This document shows positions 35,413 to 47,039 of a stretch of 64,000 nucleotides of DNA, piece by piece (position 1 is the stretch's first letter; every line of letters starts with the position of its first letter). This stretch comes from Diorhabda sublineata. Its lineage: Eukaryota > Arthropoda > Insecta > Coleoptera > Chrysomelidae. Both the position numbers and the translations under genes were made by a program. The stretch is from positions 8,921,312 through 8,985,311 of the forward strand of contig NC_079483.1 of the NCBI RefSeq assembly GCF_026230105.1, given 5' to 3'. Below the pieces are notes generated by a model. It ran no database searches. It was not told where the DNA came from and worked only from the letters and a program-made list of their open reading frames with translations.

Positions 35413-37120
35413 GGTAAAATTTAATTGTCAATTTCTATATTTTGACAAATTTAATTCATTTAGTCATTTTTATTACAAATTCGTATGAATTAAACAAATT
35501 TAATTGTCAATATCTACGCATTGTTCAAATTTTATAGCTAATTATCAAGTGTTGGTCAAATTTAATTGTCAATTTCTATAATTTAACAAATTTAATCGTC
35601 AATTTCCAAGTTTTGTTGAAATTTAATTGCCAATTCCTATAATTTGATCAAATTCAATTGTCACTTCCAGGTATTATTCATTTTTATTATGAATTCCTAC
35701 GTATTAAACAAATTTAATTGTCAATACGCACGTTTTGATCAAATTCTATTGCCAATTATAATGTTTCGGTCAAATTTAATTGTCTATTTCTATATATTGA
35801 CAAATTTAATCGTCAATTTCCAAGTTTTGTTGAATTTTAATTGTCAATTCCTATAATTTGTTCAAATTCAATTTTCATTTCCAGGTATTATTCATTTTAA
35901 TTACAAATTCCTATGTATTACACAAATTTAATTGTCAATATGCACGTTTTGTTCAAATTCTATTGCCAATTATAAAGTTACGGTCAAATTTAATTGTCAA
36001 TTTTTATATTTTAACAAATATAATTGTCAATTTCCAAGTTTTGTTGAATTTTAATTGTCAATTTCTATAATTTGATCAAATTCAACTGTCTTTTCCAGGT
36101 ATTATTCATTTTTATTATGAATTCCTACGTATTAAACAAATTTAATTGTCAATACGCACGTTTTGATCAAATTCTATTGCCAATTATAATGTTTCGGTCA
36201 AATTTAATTGTCTATTTCTATATATTGACAAATTTAATCGTCAATTTCCAAGTTTTGTTGAATTTTAATTGTCAATTCCTATAATTTGTTCAAATTCAAT
36301 TTTCATTTCCAGGTATTATTCATTTTAATTACAAATTCCTATGTATTACACAAATTTAATTGTCAATATGCACGTTTTGTTCAAATTCTATTGCCAATTA
36401 TAAAGTTACGGTCAAATTTAATTGTCAATTTTTATATTTTAACAAATATAATTGTCAATTTCCAAGTTTTGTTGAATTTTAATTGTCAATTTCTATAATT
36501 TGATCAAATTCAACTGTCTTTTCCAGGTATTATTCATTTTTATTATGAATTCCTACGTATTAAACAAATTTAATTGTCAATACGCACGTTTTGTTCAAAT
36601 TCTATTGTCAATTATAATGTTTCGGTCAAATTTAATTGTCTATTTCTATATATTGACAAATTTAATCGTCAATTTCCAAGTTTTGTTGAATTTTAATTGT
36701 CAATTCCTATAATTTGTTCAAATTCAATTTTCATTTCCAGGTATTATTCATTTTAATTACAAATTCCTATGTATTACACAAATTTAATTGTCAATATGCA
36801 CGTTTTGTTCAAATTCTATTGCCAATTATAAAGTTACGGTCAAATTTAATTGTCAATTTTTATATTTTAACAAATATAATTGTCAATTTCCAAGTTTTGT
36901 TGAATTTTAATTGTCAATTTCTATAATTTGATCAAATTCAACTGTCTTTTCCAGGTATTATTCATTTTTATTATAAATTCCTATGTATTAAACAAATTTA
37001 ATTGTTAATATCCACGTTTTATTCAAATTTTATCGCCAATCATCAAGTTTCGGTCAAATTTAATTGTCAATTTCTATAATTTGACAAATTTAATCGTCAA
37101 GTTTTAATCAAATTTTAATT
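35413..37120. repeat. Satellite A, block 5, with 428-bp alternation
   Basis: Six consecutive 214-bp units begin at about 35644, 35858, 36072, 36286, 36500 and 36714. Odd and even units differ consistently (GTTTCGGTC versus GTTACGGTC; TTTTTATTATGAATTC versus TTTTAATTACAAATTC), so the true repeat is a 428-bp pair. Copies of the pair are nearly identical, indicating recent amplification. The repeated 70-codon frames are a consequence of the unit length and have no protein-like composition. Confidence 0.92.
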
Positions 37121-37199
37121 ACTGCTATCCATTTGGAGCCGATTCCAATATCGTTTAACATGAATCAACTTTTCCTACATGTAGTTTGTGTCAACTGGA

Positions 37200-37921
37200 A
37201 ATGATCAGTGTTTAAGGCTGATCTATAAATATTACTCCTTTCAGAAAGTTCAAAATATGCGATGATCCTTCTTATTCTCATGTTATCTTCTCATTGAAGG
37301 TCCCCGACCACGTTTTTAAATTCGTCTCTGTCCCTCGCAACATAAAACAATTCTCCAACGCTGTCCATTAACTTATTTAACGGAGCCAGGATTTCTTCTT
37401 CTGTACCAGTAGGTATTTGTAGTTGCGTATGTAAGATGTTTTGTCAACAGCTTTCTTTTTCGACCAATGCGTTTTAGTACTTCGTCGTTGGCGATTCTGT
37501 CAGTCCGGGGTATCTTCAGGATGCGTCCATGCCTCAAGTTTTTCGATCATTTGTGCTTTCAAGGTTCAAGTTTCCACTATCTACCAAAAATCTTCGTCTT
37601 CAATTCTGTGTAACAGAATCTACACGTTGCATCCTCTACTATACTAAAGTTGGTACATTCGATTGATCTTCTTTGCTTAGAGGCTCCCAAGAGGACCTTT
37701 GTCTGTCCTAACCCCAGTAGATTATCCACCTCTTTTTTAGTATGATCTTTATTGTCTTGTTTTATCAAACAGAAGAATTTTTTCGCTCCTACTTTTCCTC
37801 TTTCATTTCCCACTACATCAGATTGGATACCATGAAGTTGGAGGGTTGAATTTTGTGAAATGATAGAGGAGAAAAGCTCTATACCAGAACCAACCCTAAT
37901 AATAATTAAAATAATCAACAT
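37200..37921 (-). pseudogene. Non-LTR retrotransposon 3' region with RNase H trace
   Basis: On the minus strand 37577-37921 gives QLHGIQSDVVGNERGKVGAK, the equivalent of the GHxGxxGNExADxxAK motif of LINE RNase H domains, followed by KKEVDNLLGLGQTKVLLGAS and a CRFC ending. The segment 37260-37560 on the same strand holds another LINE tail, RILKIPRTDRIANDEVLKRI, from a different LINE type. Both are damaged; one is probably inserted next to the other. Confidence 0.6.
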
Positions 37922-38108
37922 TCGGTAATTATTTTTTATTATATTGAGGCTCAGAAAATGTGGTTTGATTCATGACCCAATTTTTTTACACTTAATTTTA
38001 TCGTGATACGTCCTCGCAGTTTGGTGAAACGAATTGATCGATCTATACCAAATCTAAACTAAGTGAAGTGTTCGAATTGAAGAAAAAAAATTAATGTGAC
38101 ATTCGAAA

Positions 38109-38307
38109 ATGGCGGACGTATTGAGTGATCAGTTGAAAAGAATGAATCTGCAAACTAAAACGGTAGGAGAGGACCGAATAAGAAGAGCTAAAGAGAGAAA
38201 TGAAGACGTGGCCATTTTATCTATGCAAATACCAGGCGAAAAAACTCGGTTTAAATGTTGCCTAGGTGTCGCTTGCTTACAAGGAAATCCCACAAGTTTA
38301 CCATTAG
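38109..38307 (+). CDS. Lmpt: Lmpt alternative first exon for a short isoform
   Basis: ATG in GAAAATGG context encodes 66 residues plus one base, ending at TTAG|GTAGGT, phase 1. That phase fits the LIM exon at 46865 exactly and gives ...GNPTSLPLG|TKKMEYKT. With 48444-48788 this makes a protein of about 237 residues with LIM2 to LIM4. The exon itself has a basic, helical first part (MNLQTKTVGEDRIRRAKERN) and a Cys-containing end (FKCCLGVACLQG). Those cysteines could replace the zinc ligands that LIM2 loses when the exon at 26039 is skipped. I infer an internal promoter upstream; no clear core element was seen. Confidence 0.65.
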
Positions 38308-38789
38308 GTAGGTATGGCTGGGACCGTCAATCAATATAACCAAAAGTATATGCTTGTTACTTGAATGTACAAAATAACTTTGGAAGAACCTTGTAGATCT
38401 AAAAAACAATTTTTTCTTTCGGTAATCGGTCAAAATGAATCTAAAGGATTTATATCAGGTGATCTAGAAGGCTACAACACTTTCAATATGCTGATAAGGT
38501 TTTCTGGATAGTTTCAGTATGCTAAGGCTATATAAAAAATTAGAATTCTTACTAAAACTTCAGCGATTTTCAACGCTTAGTTTTAGTTTGACAACCGTAT
38601 AAGTGAGAATTTTTATGATAATGATAAAAATTAGTTGTTGAGTTGTCATTAAGTATTGGGAGAACGCCTTGAACTAAACTGTTCGAGTATCCTTTTCTAT
38701 AAAATTTCCTTTAACCAACAGTAGTGACACTCAAACAGTAAAATTTAAAATTGTTTGAATATATTGGTTTTTGAAAGTCACTATTTTTC
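38308..38789. other. Intron start, noncoding
   Basis: Sequence following the donor at 38307, with no recognised repeat until the 60-bp array. Confidence 0.35.
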
Positions 38790-40250
38790 ATATTTAAACA
38801 AAAATTACAAAACAAATTGAAAAAGCAACAAAGCAAAAATCTAGTTTTCATATTAGGACAAAAATTACAAAACAACTTGAAAAAGCAAAAAGTGATTTTT
38901 CATATTAAAACAAAAGTTACTAAACAAATTGAAAAAGCGACAAAGCAAAAATTTAGTTTTCATATTAGAACAAAAGTTACTAAACAAATTGAAAAAGCAA
39001 CAAAGCAAAAATTTAGTTTTCATATTAGAACAAAAGTTACAAAACAACTTGAAAAAGCAAAAAGTGATTTTTCATTCTAAAACAAATGTTACAAAACAAA
39101 TTGTAAAAGTAACAAAGCAAAAAGTTATATTAAAACAAAAGTTACTAAACAAATTGAAAAAGCAACAAAGCAAAAATTTAGTTTTCATATTAGAACAAAA
39201 GTTACAAAACAAATTGTAAAAGCAACAAAGCAAAAATTTAGTTTTCATATTAGAACAAAAGTTACAAAACAACTTGAAAAAGCAAAAAGTGATTTTTCAT
39301 TCTAAAACAAATGTTACAAAACAAATTGTAAAAGCAACAAAGCAAAAATTTAGTTTTCATATTAGAACAAAAGTTACAAAACAAATTGAAAAAGCAAAAA
39401 TTGATATTTCAAATTAAGATAAAAGTTACTGAACAAATTGAAAAATTAACAATCTAGTTTTCATATTAGAACAAAAGTTACAAAACATATTGTAAAAGCA
39501 AAAAGTGATTTTTCATATTAAAACAAATGTTACAAAACAAATTGTAAAAGCAACAAAGCAAAAATTTAGTTTTCATATTAGAACAAAAGTTACAAAACAT
39601 ATTGTAAAAGCAACAAAGCAAAAATCTAGTTTTCATATTAGAACAAAAGTTACAAAACATATTGTAAAAGCAACAAAGCAAAAATCTAGTTTTCATATTA
39701 GAACAAAAGTTACAAAACAACTTGAAAAAGCAAAAAGTGATTTTTCATTCTAAAACAAATGTTACAAAACAAATTGTAAAAGCAACAAAGCAAAAATTTA
39801 GTTTTCATATTAGAACAAAAGTTACAAAACAACTTGAAAAAGCAAAAAGTGATTTTTCATTCTAAAACAAATGTTACAAAACAAATTCTAAAAGCAACAA
39901 AGCAAAAATTTAGTTTTCATATTAGAACAAAAGTTACAAAACATATTGTAAAAGCAAAAAGTGATTTTTCATATTAAAACAAATGTTACAAAACAAATTC
40001 TAAAAGCAACAAAGCAAAAATTTAGTTTTCATATTAGAACAAAAGTTACAAAACAAATTGAAAAAGCAAAAATTGATATTTCAAATTAAGATAAAAGTTA
40101 CTGAACAAATTGAAAAATTAACAATCTAGTTTTCATATTAGACCAATAGTTACAAAACAAATTGAAAAAGAAACAAAGCAGAAATTTATTTTTCATATTA
40201 AAACAAAAATTACAAAACAAATTGAAAAAGCAGCAAAGCGAAAATCTATT
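38790..40250. repeat. Satellite B, 60-bp unit
   Basis: The unit reads approximately ACAAAACAAATTGTAAAAGC, then AACAAAGCAAAAATTTAGTT, then TTCATATTAGAACAAAAGTT. A variant lacking the middle and reading AAAAAGTGATTTTTCATTCT alternates with it and forms longer patterns. Repeated frames on both strands (for example FHIRTKVTKQIEK) are by-products of 60 being a multiple of three. Confidence 0.92.
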
Positions 40251-40438
40251 CAGGTGCCAGGAATTTAGCCTAAAACAGGCTTAGAATAAAATGATTTTTG
40301 TGTGCATAAACGTTAATTTCGAGACAACTTTTATATAGGAATATGTGTATAAATTTTTTATCGAAAAAGACCTAAAATCAAGACAATTTATCAAGAAAAA
40401 AAATATAAAAAGCTCGAAGAACTAAAAACTTTATATAA

Positions 40439-40790
40439 TACGAGGTGTGGCTGATTTAGCCTGAAGCCTATTCTTTCCAACGCGATATCTACCGTATCTG
40501 TAGACAAATCAGTGTAGCCGCTGCCTTCGTTTGTAAAGGAGCTGTTTTTTATTTTGATGTAAAAAAGAAACTGTTTGTTTCGCTCGCGAAAATATTTGTT
40601 TTGACAACTTGAATGCGTTTGAAAATGACTCAAACTTATTAGACAAGGTGATAACCTGTAACGAATCAAATCTGCATTAAGAAGACCAAGATTTGGGTTT
40701 GTTGAAACTGTGAGAAAAAAAGCGTCGCGCATCCTGAAGGAACTGGCTCGTGCACTGTTTCGAAAAATATACCAGTCACGTTATTTAATA
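40439..40790 (+). pseudogene. Mariner 5' end and interior fragment
   Basis: It begins with ACGAGGTGTGGCTGATTTAG and carries the same leader as 21100-21250. A jump to interior pieces follows: NLLDKVITCNES (first catalytic region, with the catalytic Asp replaced by Asn), then frameshifted traces around ASRILKELARALF. It is a deletion derivative. Confidence 0.6.
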
Positions 40791-41284
40791 GCCGCAATTC
40801 GAATGTGAATATATTTGTAAAAAAAATTTCAGCTTTTTAAAAGTTCAGTGCATATCTATTGAAAACTAATTTGATTCGTATAAAAAACAAAATAGGAAGC
40901 ATAAACATGTTTAGTACATAAATATCCTGTTTTAAAACTGAAAGTAAACACATTAACATTTTTTCAAAAGGTCAATATACGAACGTGTGTATCGGATGTT
41001 TCAAATTATTTTAGGAAGTCGAAAAATGTATACGGTGGAATCAAAATTAAAAGAATGAATGATTTTGTCTTTAATATTAGGTCGTCTAGATATTCTTATG
41101 ATGTTTCGAATTGTCATATTCATCATAGACAAGATTTTTTTAAATACGGACCTGCATTTTTTAAAATAACATTGAATATATATTTTATTTAGTATTTAAT
41201 ATAAATTTGAATGTTTTCAATACTGCTTTATAATTGTTTTGAAGCCTTAAAGTACTTAAAAACGATTAAACTTTTATGTCTTCT

Positions 41285-41400
41285 CCTGCTGGTAAGTACG
41301 AGGAGTTTTGAAATGGCAACACTGATATGTCAAGTTTGATTTGACATTTCTAATGGTGAAAGACAACGAGTTGTCATACGAGTGCTATCTTTTGTTTGTA
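41285..41400 (+). mobile_element. Solo mariner 5' leader
   Basis: GGCAACACTGATATGTCAAG and the following GACAACGAGTTGTCATACGA match the leaders at 5510-5590 and, in reverse, 19280-19380. No transposase follows. Confidence 0.55.
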
Positions 41401-42300
41401 TCTACCCTCTACCCCTAAATTCTTAAGATAATTATTCATATTAGAGAATCAAAACTACAAATACAAAATACAAATCAACGCTTCAAAACATCACTCGAAA
41501 ATAAACAAAATTGCACTCTCACTGTTAGGAATTTTTGTGGTTATGTTTCGAAATAACAACTATGTTGATAAAAATCGAAACAATGATATTCCGGACTGTT
41601 TTGAGTTGAAAAACTTTCGATATATCGATTCAATTGTATGTAATTGAATTATAAATTGAATCGATGTATAAATAGAAGTGGAAACCATGAAAATCTATTT
41701 TTTCGTTTCGTTAATTGCTCTATAAACATGATGACATGACGTTATTGTTGACAAAATGGAGGTATATTTAATCGATATAATCGATTTTATTGTTTATCGA
41801 TTATTATACAGGGTATAATCGTAGAGAATACGTTCGTTAGTATCTCCAATTTTATTATTATCGTATTAGAGTGGGGCAAACGGTATTTTATGATTATGAA
41901 GAACAGTCGTACTAACTTTTGATGTATTATCTTTTTAAATATTAAATCAATATTCTGGGTCACATTGTATGATGAAATTTGAATTGTTGAGGGGCTGGTG
42001 CCTACTGGTTTTTAGAATTTTTATATCGTTCAACACGCGAAAGGTATTTATAGGTAAATTTAGGTCATGACTATTTTTGTAACAAATTCCTCAGTTAACT
42101 GACAGTTTTGGTAGGTGGTTTTATATTGATGTTGCCATTGACATTTCTATTTCTTCACATATATACCCACATTTATAAAACGCAAATTATATCGTTTTGA
42201 ATAACTACTAATTTGTTTTTTTTTTGAGACGTTAAATGCCTTTATTAAACTATAAGTTTATAGGATGAGAATATTTAACGAAATTAAATATTTTGTTAGA
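41401..42300. other. Noncoding stretch
   Basis: AT-rich sequence with several short ATCGATT-type palindromic words around 41620-41810. No gene or longer repeat was recognised. Confidence 0.35.
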
Positions 42301-44060
42301 ATTATTGACAAAATTTTAAAAGCCAAGCAACGACTAAATAGCAGTTTTTAGATTTCCGATAAACAATCTCATGACCAATTTAAACTTTAGTTAATTTTTG
42401 AAAAAAATTAATTCAGAATTGTCAATTTTTGCACTAGAAGTTTTGAAAAGTTATTTAACTTTAGATATTTCTGAGTTTTTCAACTGGTTTATACTTAGAA
42501 AAGCGAAATTCAGTTAGAAAATCCAATTAACCAAATCCAGCTAAAAAGGGAGAAAAACTAACTTAAACTTGGAAAAGGCAATTTTTGGTTATTTTGATTA
42601 CGGGAAAATCCATTTTTGAACTGAAAAATAAATAGAAAAGCCAATTTCTGTCAAATATCCACCAAAATTAACTCAAAATGATTAATTTTCAACTAGTTTG
42701 AGTTAAAAAAACGCAAAATCAGTTGAAAAATTTATTTGACCACATTAAATTGAAAAATAATTAATTTTTTATTCAATCAAACATGGAAAGGGCAATTGTT
42801 GAGCAAAATTAACTCAAAATGGTGAATTTTCAGTTAGTTTTAAGTTATGAAAACGATTTTCAGTTAGAATAAAAACCATTTGACCAATTTTTACACTAAA
42901 TTAGTTTGTATTTGACCAAACTGGATCTAGAAAGAGCAATTTCCAACAAAAGCTAAAAAACCAACTCAAAACTGTAAATTTTCAGCTAGTTTGAAGTTAA
43001 ACAAGTTATAGTCAGTTGAAAAAAAAAACGATTTGACCAACTTTAACGTGAAAATAGTTAATACATGACCAAACTGGAACTAAAAAGGACAATTGCGAAC
43101 AAAAATTGAAAAACCAACGCAAAACTGTGAATTTTCAGCTAGTTTGAAGTTAAACAAGTTATAGTCAGTTGAAAAAAAAACGATTTGACCAACTTTAACG
43201 TGAAAATAGTTAATACATGACCAAACTGGAACTAAAAAGGACAATTGCGAACAAAAATTAAAAAACCAATTCAAAACTGTAAGTTTTTAGCTAGTTTGAA
43301 AACAAATAAGTTATATTCAGTCAAAAAAAAAACGATTAGACTAATTTTAAAGCGAAAATAGTTAATATTAAGTGAAACTTAATTTAGAAAGGGTAATAGT
43401 CGAGCATAATTTAACTTTATTTCCAGCTAGTTTGTAGATAGACAAGCGAAATTCCAATTCCAAGAAAATTTCAATTTTGCCAAATTGAACCTGGAAAACA
43501 CTCTTTTCGATTAAAATTTACTAAATTTGGTCCGTTTTTAAATAGTTGTGACTAAAGTGAACTTAAAAATAACTAATGTTTTACCAAACTGAACCTAGAA
43601 AAAGCAATTGTCGACCAAAATTACCTCAAAATAGTCAATTTTAACCTAATTTGAAGTGGGAAAACTGAAATTTCAGTTAAAAAAAATAAATTTGGACAAA
43701 ACAAGCTCAAAATACGTAATTTTTGACCAAATTGAATTCAGAAAAGGCGATTGTCGATTAAAACTAACTCAAAACGGTCAATGTTCAGCTAGTTTGAAGT
43801 TAGACAATTGAAATTTCAGTTAAAAAATTCCAATTTCATCAAACTGAACCTGAATAATGGCTCTTATCTATCAAAATTTACGAAAATCGGTTAATTTCCA
43901 AACAGTTCGAAGATAGAAAAGAAAAATTTCAGTTATGACTAAAATAAGCTTAAAATAATTAATTTTTCGCCAAACTACAACTGGAAAAAGCGATTGTCGA
44001 CCAAAATTACCTCGAAACGATAATTTTTCAGCTAGTTTGAAGTTAGAAAAGCCACATTTA
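42300..44060. repeat. Satellite C, degenerate repeat of about 140-150 bp
   Basis: The phrases AATTTTCAGCTAGTTTGAAG, GACCAAACTGAACCTAGAAA and CAATTGTCGACCAAAATTA recur through the region. Marker spacings are about 141, 153, 150 and 153 bp in the middle, then irregular. The two copies at about 42960-43110 and 43110-43262 are nearly identical while the outer ones are strongly diverged, as in an old array with a recent local duplication. Confidence 0.8.
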
Positions 44061-44819
44061 ATTTTGACGTTTAGATTGATAGTTTAACAAATAAATCAAA
44101 TAATTTGCAGTCATTTTCATATTTTTAATTGTGAGATATTTTTATCAAATGATGACATTTTAGTTATGTAGTCAGTATCATAAATTATTTAAGAATTCAC
44201 TATGCCATTAAACTCGACAACGTTGTAACGTATTGTGCAACAATAAATACAATTTTCAAATTGAGATCACTTAAACTTGAAAAAAATAACTAAAAAAAAT
44301 AAATTTGTCTGAAAATTGTAGACTAAAATTTGAAAAATTATTACAATATTCATGAAGGTTTGTACCAGGTACACCCAGAACATGATTTTCAGAAATCATT
44401 CGAAGATTTATTTAACTAAATATTGACTTTCGTTCATGTTGATAAAACATTTGTTGTCATCAATTTATTTCGTCGTGTTGCATCGCTTATTTGAATTCTG
44501 TAAAATTTCACTTCATAATATACTTTCTATAAGACTTCAATACAAAATTTTTTCTTTATTAACCAAATAAACGAGAGTTCAAAGAGGAAAATGACACTCA
44601 GCCCGTCATTTCAATACCTATTGAGGTGAGAAAAACAAACTGTCTATATGGAAAAATACCTGTCAAAATGTGCTAAATAAGGGTGGCGCCACATTAGCAT
44701 CAGGGTAACGTTTACAACAGCGCCATTCGGGAAAATTTTCGTATTGTTATTTATAGTAAATATACACTTTAATAGAATAAGTAACCAAGTGAAAGCAAAA
44801 ATTTAAGAAGCAAAACGAA
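44061..44819. other. Noncoding stretch
   Basis: No gene. The section 44660-44720 contains GGCGCCACATTAGCATCAGG and GCGCCATTCGGG, locally GC-rich, possibly the edge of a transposon. Confidence 0.3.
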
Positions 44820-45600
44820 ACCTTTGACGGATTACATCACTAGCTTTAACCGATTTTACAACCAGTCAAAAATTTTAAGGAACCCAAAACTCACCTACAA
44901 CCAAACACTTGGGAAGGAACATTCAATTATACAACAAGACGTTTGCCATCCAATTACATATTTCATAACAAAAATGGTTGAAAGCACTTCAGATCACCAT
45001 CCAATAAAAGCAGGTGTACCACAGGGGAGCGTCTTGGGCTCATTATTATATCTATTTACGCGGCAGATCTACGAGCAAATAATTAAATTACTATGGGCAC
45101 CTTCGCCGACGACACAGTTATAATAGCATGCAACGAAAGTCCAGATGATGCTTCCAGGATTCTGCAGATATATTTAAATGACATCCAAACATGACTGAGC
45201 AAATAAAAAATCAAGGAAAACGAAAGAAAATAAAAAATCAGCACAAGTGACCGTCACTCTAAGAAAAGCCCTCCTGTTTATATGAACAATATTGAAATAC
45301 CAGGAAATACTTAGGCATGCATCTAGACACAAGGCTCGCATGGAAAGAAAGAAAATTGCAAGTGAAAGAGTTAGGTTAGGCTGGATGTATGGTATCGAGC
45401 TCTGGGGTTGCCATCATACGAAGAAGCGAGTCCAAAATACTTCGAATGATAGCTGATTCAAACCTAATCCTACATAAAGACTTAAACTTCAGTTTTGTCG
45501 ATGATGTCATAAAAGAACGAAGCGTCAGAACCTCTGGTTAACGTTACTCCATCCACTTATAGAACCACAAGACGGTAGAAGAGTGAAAACGTTCATATGC
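44820..45600 (+). pseudogene. Jockey-type non-LTR reverse transcriptase fragment
   Basis: The plus strand reads PIKAGVPQGSVLGSLLYLF, then in another frame GTFADDTVIIACNESPDDAS, which carries the YADD/FADD catalytic box, then YLGMHLDTRLAWKE. These are the order and spacing of Jockey reverse transcriptases. Stops and frameshifts occur between the pieces, and the 5' half and endonuclease are missing. Confidence 0.8.
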
Positions 45601-45629
45601 ATATGAGCTCGAAAGTAAACAACAATCGA

Positions 45630-45970
45630 TTATATGGGCCTTTCAAGACGAGCCAAGTCCAACAAAAGTAGCAATTCGAACCAAATGGTTATTGGACATA
45701 TCGCCACCGTTCCATTAGACCAACGTAGAATAGTCAATTTTGAATGGTACACCAGCATTTGTGTGCCGGAAATATTCGAAAAAAACAAGGAAACCGTTCG
45801 CAGAAGACGAATCATTCTCCACAACGACAATACGAGCACTAACACATCAGTTTTTGAACAGTCCAAGTCCTCAATCGGAATGGAAATTGGCTCAAACGCA
45901 CGCAAAAGTGTATTGATCTTAATGGAGAATATTTTGAAAAAGGAACAAGACATATCCAATTATAAATAAT
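45630..45970 (+). pseudogene. Mariner transposase middle fragment
   Basis: The frame 45634-45969 gives ATVPLDQRRIVNFEWYTSIC and RRRRIILHNDNTSTNTSVFE (second catalytic region, HNDN for HHDN), after a frameshift from the preceding DEPSPTKVA part. The third Asp region is missing or decayed. Confidence 0.7.
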
Positions 45971-46479
45971 CGTTTTTATATGTTTTATCTGAAAACTTAA
46001 GTAGCAATCTCCGTAGAATGTAATAAAATTCCTATTCTAGAAATGTCCGCGGTTTATGAGATCAAGTTCCTAAATAATATCGGATTTTAATACGTGACTC
46101 AGATTTTATAATATTTTTTTTTTTTATTGTGAATAAAACAATTTGTTTCATGTGACATATGAAACAACGATATTACCAAAATTGGATATTTTCTTTTATA
46201 CAAAAAGGTCAAGGTTAAATAACCAGTATATGAAAAATAGTTTGTAATAAGATCATGTTTATAATTATCTTTCAATATCTTTAAATTACGCAGATTTTGT
46301 GGATATTTGGTTTTCATCTCGCAAAAAACAGAATGCAAATTACAATTTTCCTCTAACCTTTCAACAATTATGGCCCAAATGAAACTAAGTTTGCGTCAAT
46401 TTAGTTATGTAGAGATATGCGAGGTATTAAATAACGATACTGGTTACGAAAAAAGGTTTTATCATAAAAATTATTCTAC

Positions 46480-46850
46480 ATTTCCGTCCCTCGCCACACA
46501 CACTTTTCCATATGTTTTTTCCATTGATCCAAGCAGTGCTGGAAGTCTTCTTTGGTGAGGGCCTTTAGGAGCTCTGCCGCTTTTTGCTTTACCGCTTCCA
46601 TCGACTCAAATCAAAACAGATCTTTTTCTAACATTTCAAGGAAATCTTGGGCAGACCCCTTGACGAAAGAGCTTTTGGTCTGCAGTCTGATTTTTTGGCA
46701 CAAACTTTTGCCATGTGTAAAATTTTTTCTAACAGTTTATTTATCGGCGTTTACAGCTTCGAAAATCATCCGGATGCTGATTCGACGATCTGCACACACA
46801 ATTCGGTTGATTTTGGTCACTGTTTCCGGATTTCCAACAGTCATATTTTA
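46480..46850 (-). pseudogene. Internally deleted mariner remnant next to a splice site
   Basis: On the minus strand an N-terminal linker part (FTHGKSLCQKIRLQTKSS and DFLEMLEKDLF) runs directly into the C-terminal tail (KQKAAELLKALTKEDFQHCL and DQWKKRMEKCV), so the catalytic core is deleted. Its right end lies within about 30 bases of the acceptor for the LIM exon at 46865. Confidence 0.65.
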
Positions 46851-46864
46851 TTATTTTTTTTCAG

Positions 46865-47034
46865 GTACCAAGAAGATGGAATACAAGACCAGACAATGGC
46901 ACGAGAAGTGCTTCTGTTGCTGTGTATGTAAAGTACCCATCGGTACCCAAAGCTTTATTCCTCGAGAACAAGAAATCTACTGCGCCAAGTGCTATGAGGA
47001 GAAATTTGCTACGCGCTGCATCAAGTGCAACAAG
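46865..47034 (+). CDS. Lmpt: Limpet exon: LIM2 and start of LIM3
   Basis: The acceptor TTTTTTTTCAG ends at 46864 and the donor is AAG|GTACTA, phase 0. The peptide is TKKMEYKTRQWHEKCFCCCV through YCAKCYEEKFATRCIKCNK. LIM2 is completed with its H and C ligands and LIM3 opens with CIKC. Phase 1 entry accepts both the exon ending at 26213 and the alternative first exon ending at 38307, making this the point where long and short isoforms converge. Confidence 0.95.
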
Positions 47035-47039
47035 GTACT

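Noticed and set aside
35413..37120. CRISPR-like regular repeats
   Set aside because: Repeats are contiguous 214-bp units without unique spacers, in a eukaryotic intron.
38817..39753. Repeated Lys-rich and Cys/Phe-rich open frames on both strands
   Set aside because: They arise because satellite B has a 60-bp unit, a multiple of three. Variant units shift the frame freely, so there is no coding constraint.
40391..40732. 113-codon minus-strand open frame
   Set aside because: Antisense to a mariner fragment whose plus-strand pieces match transposase; treated as a shadow.
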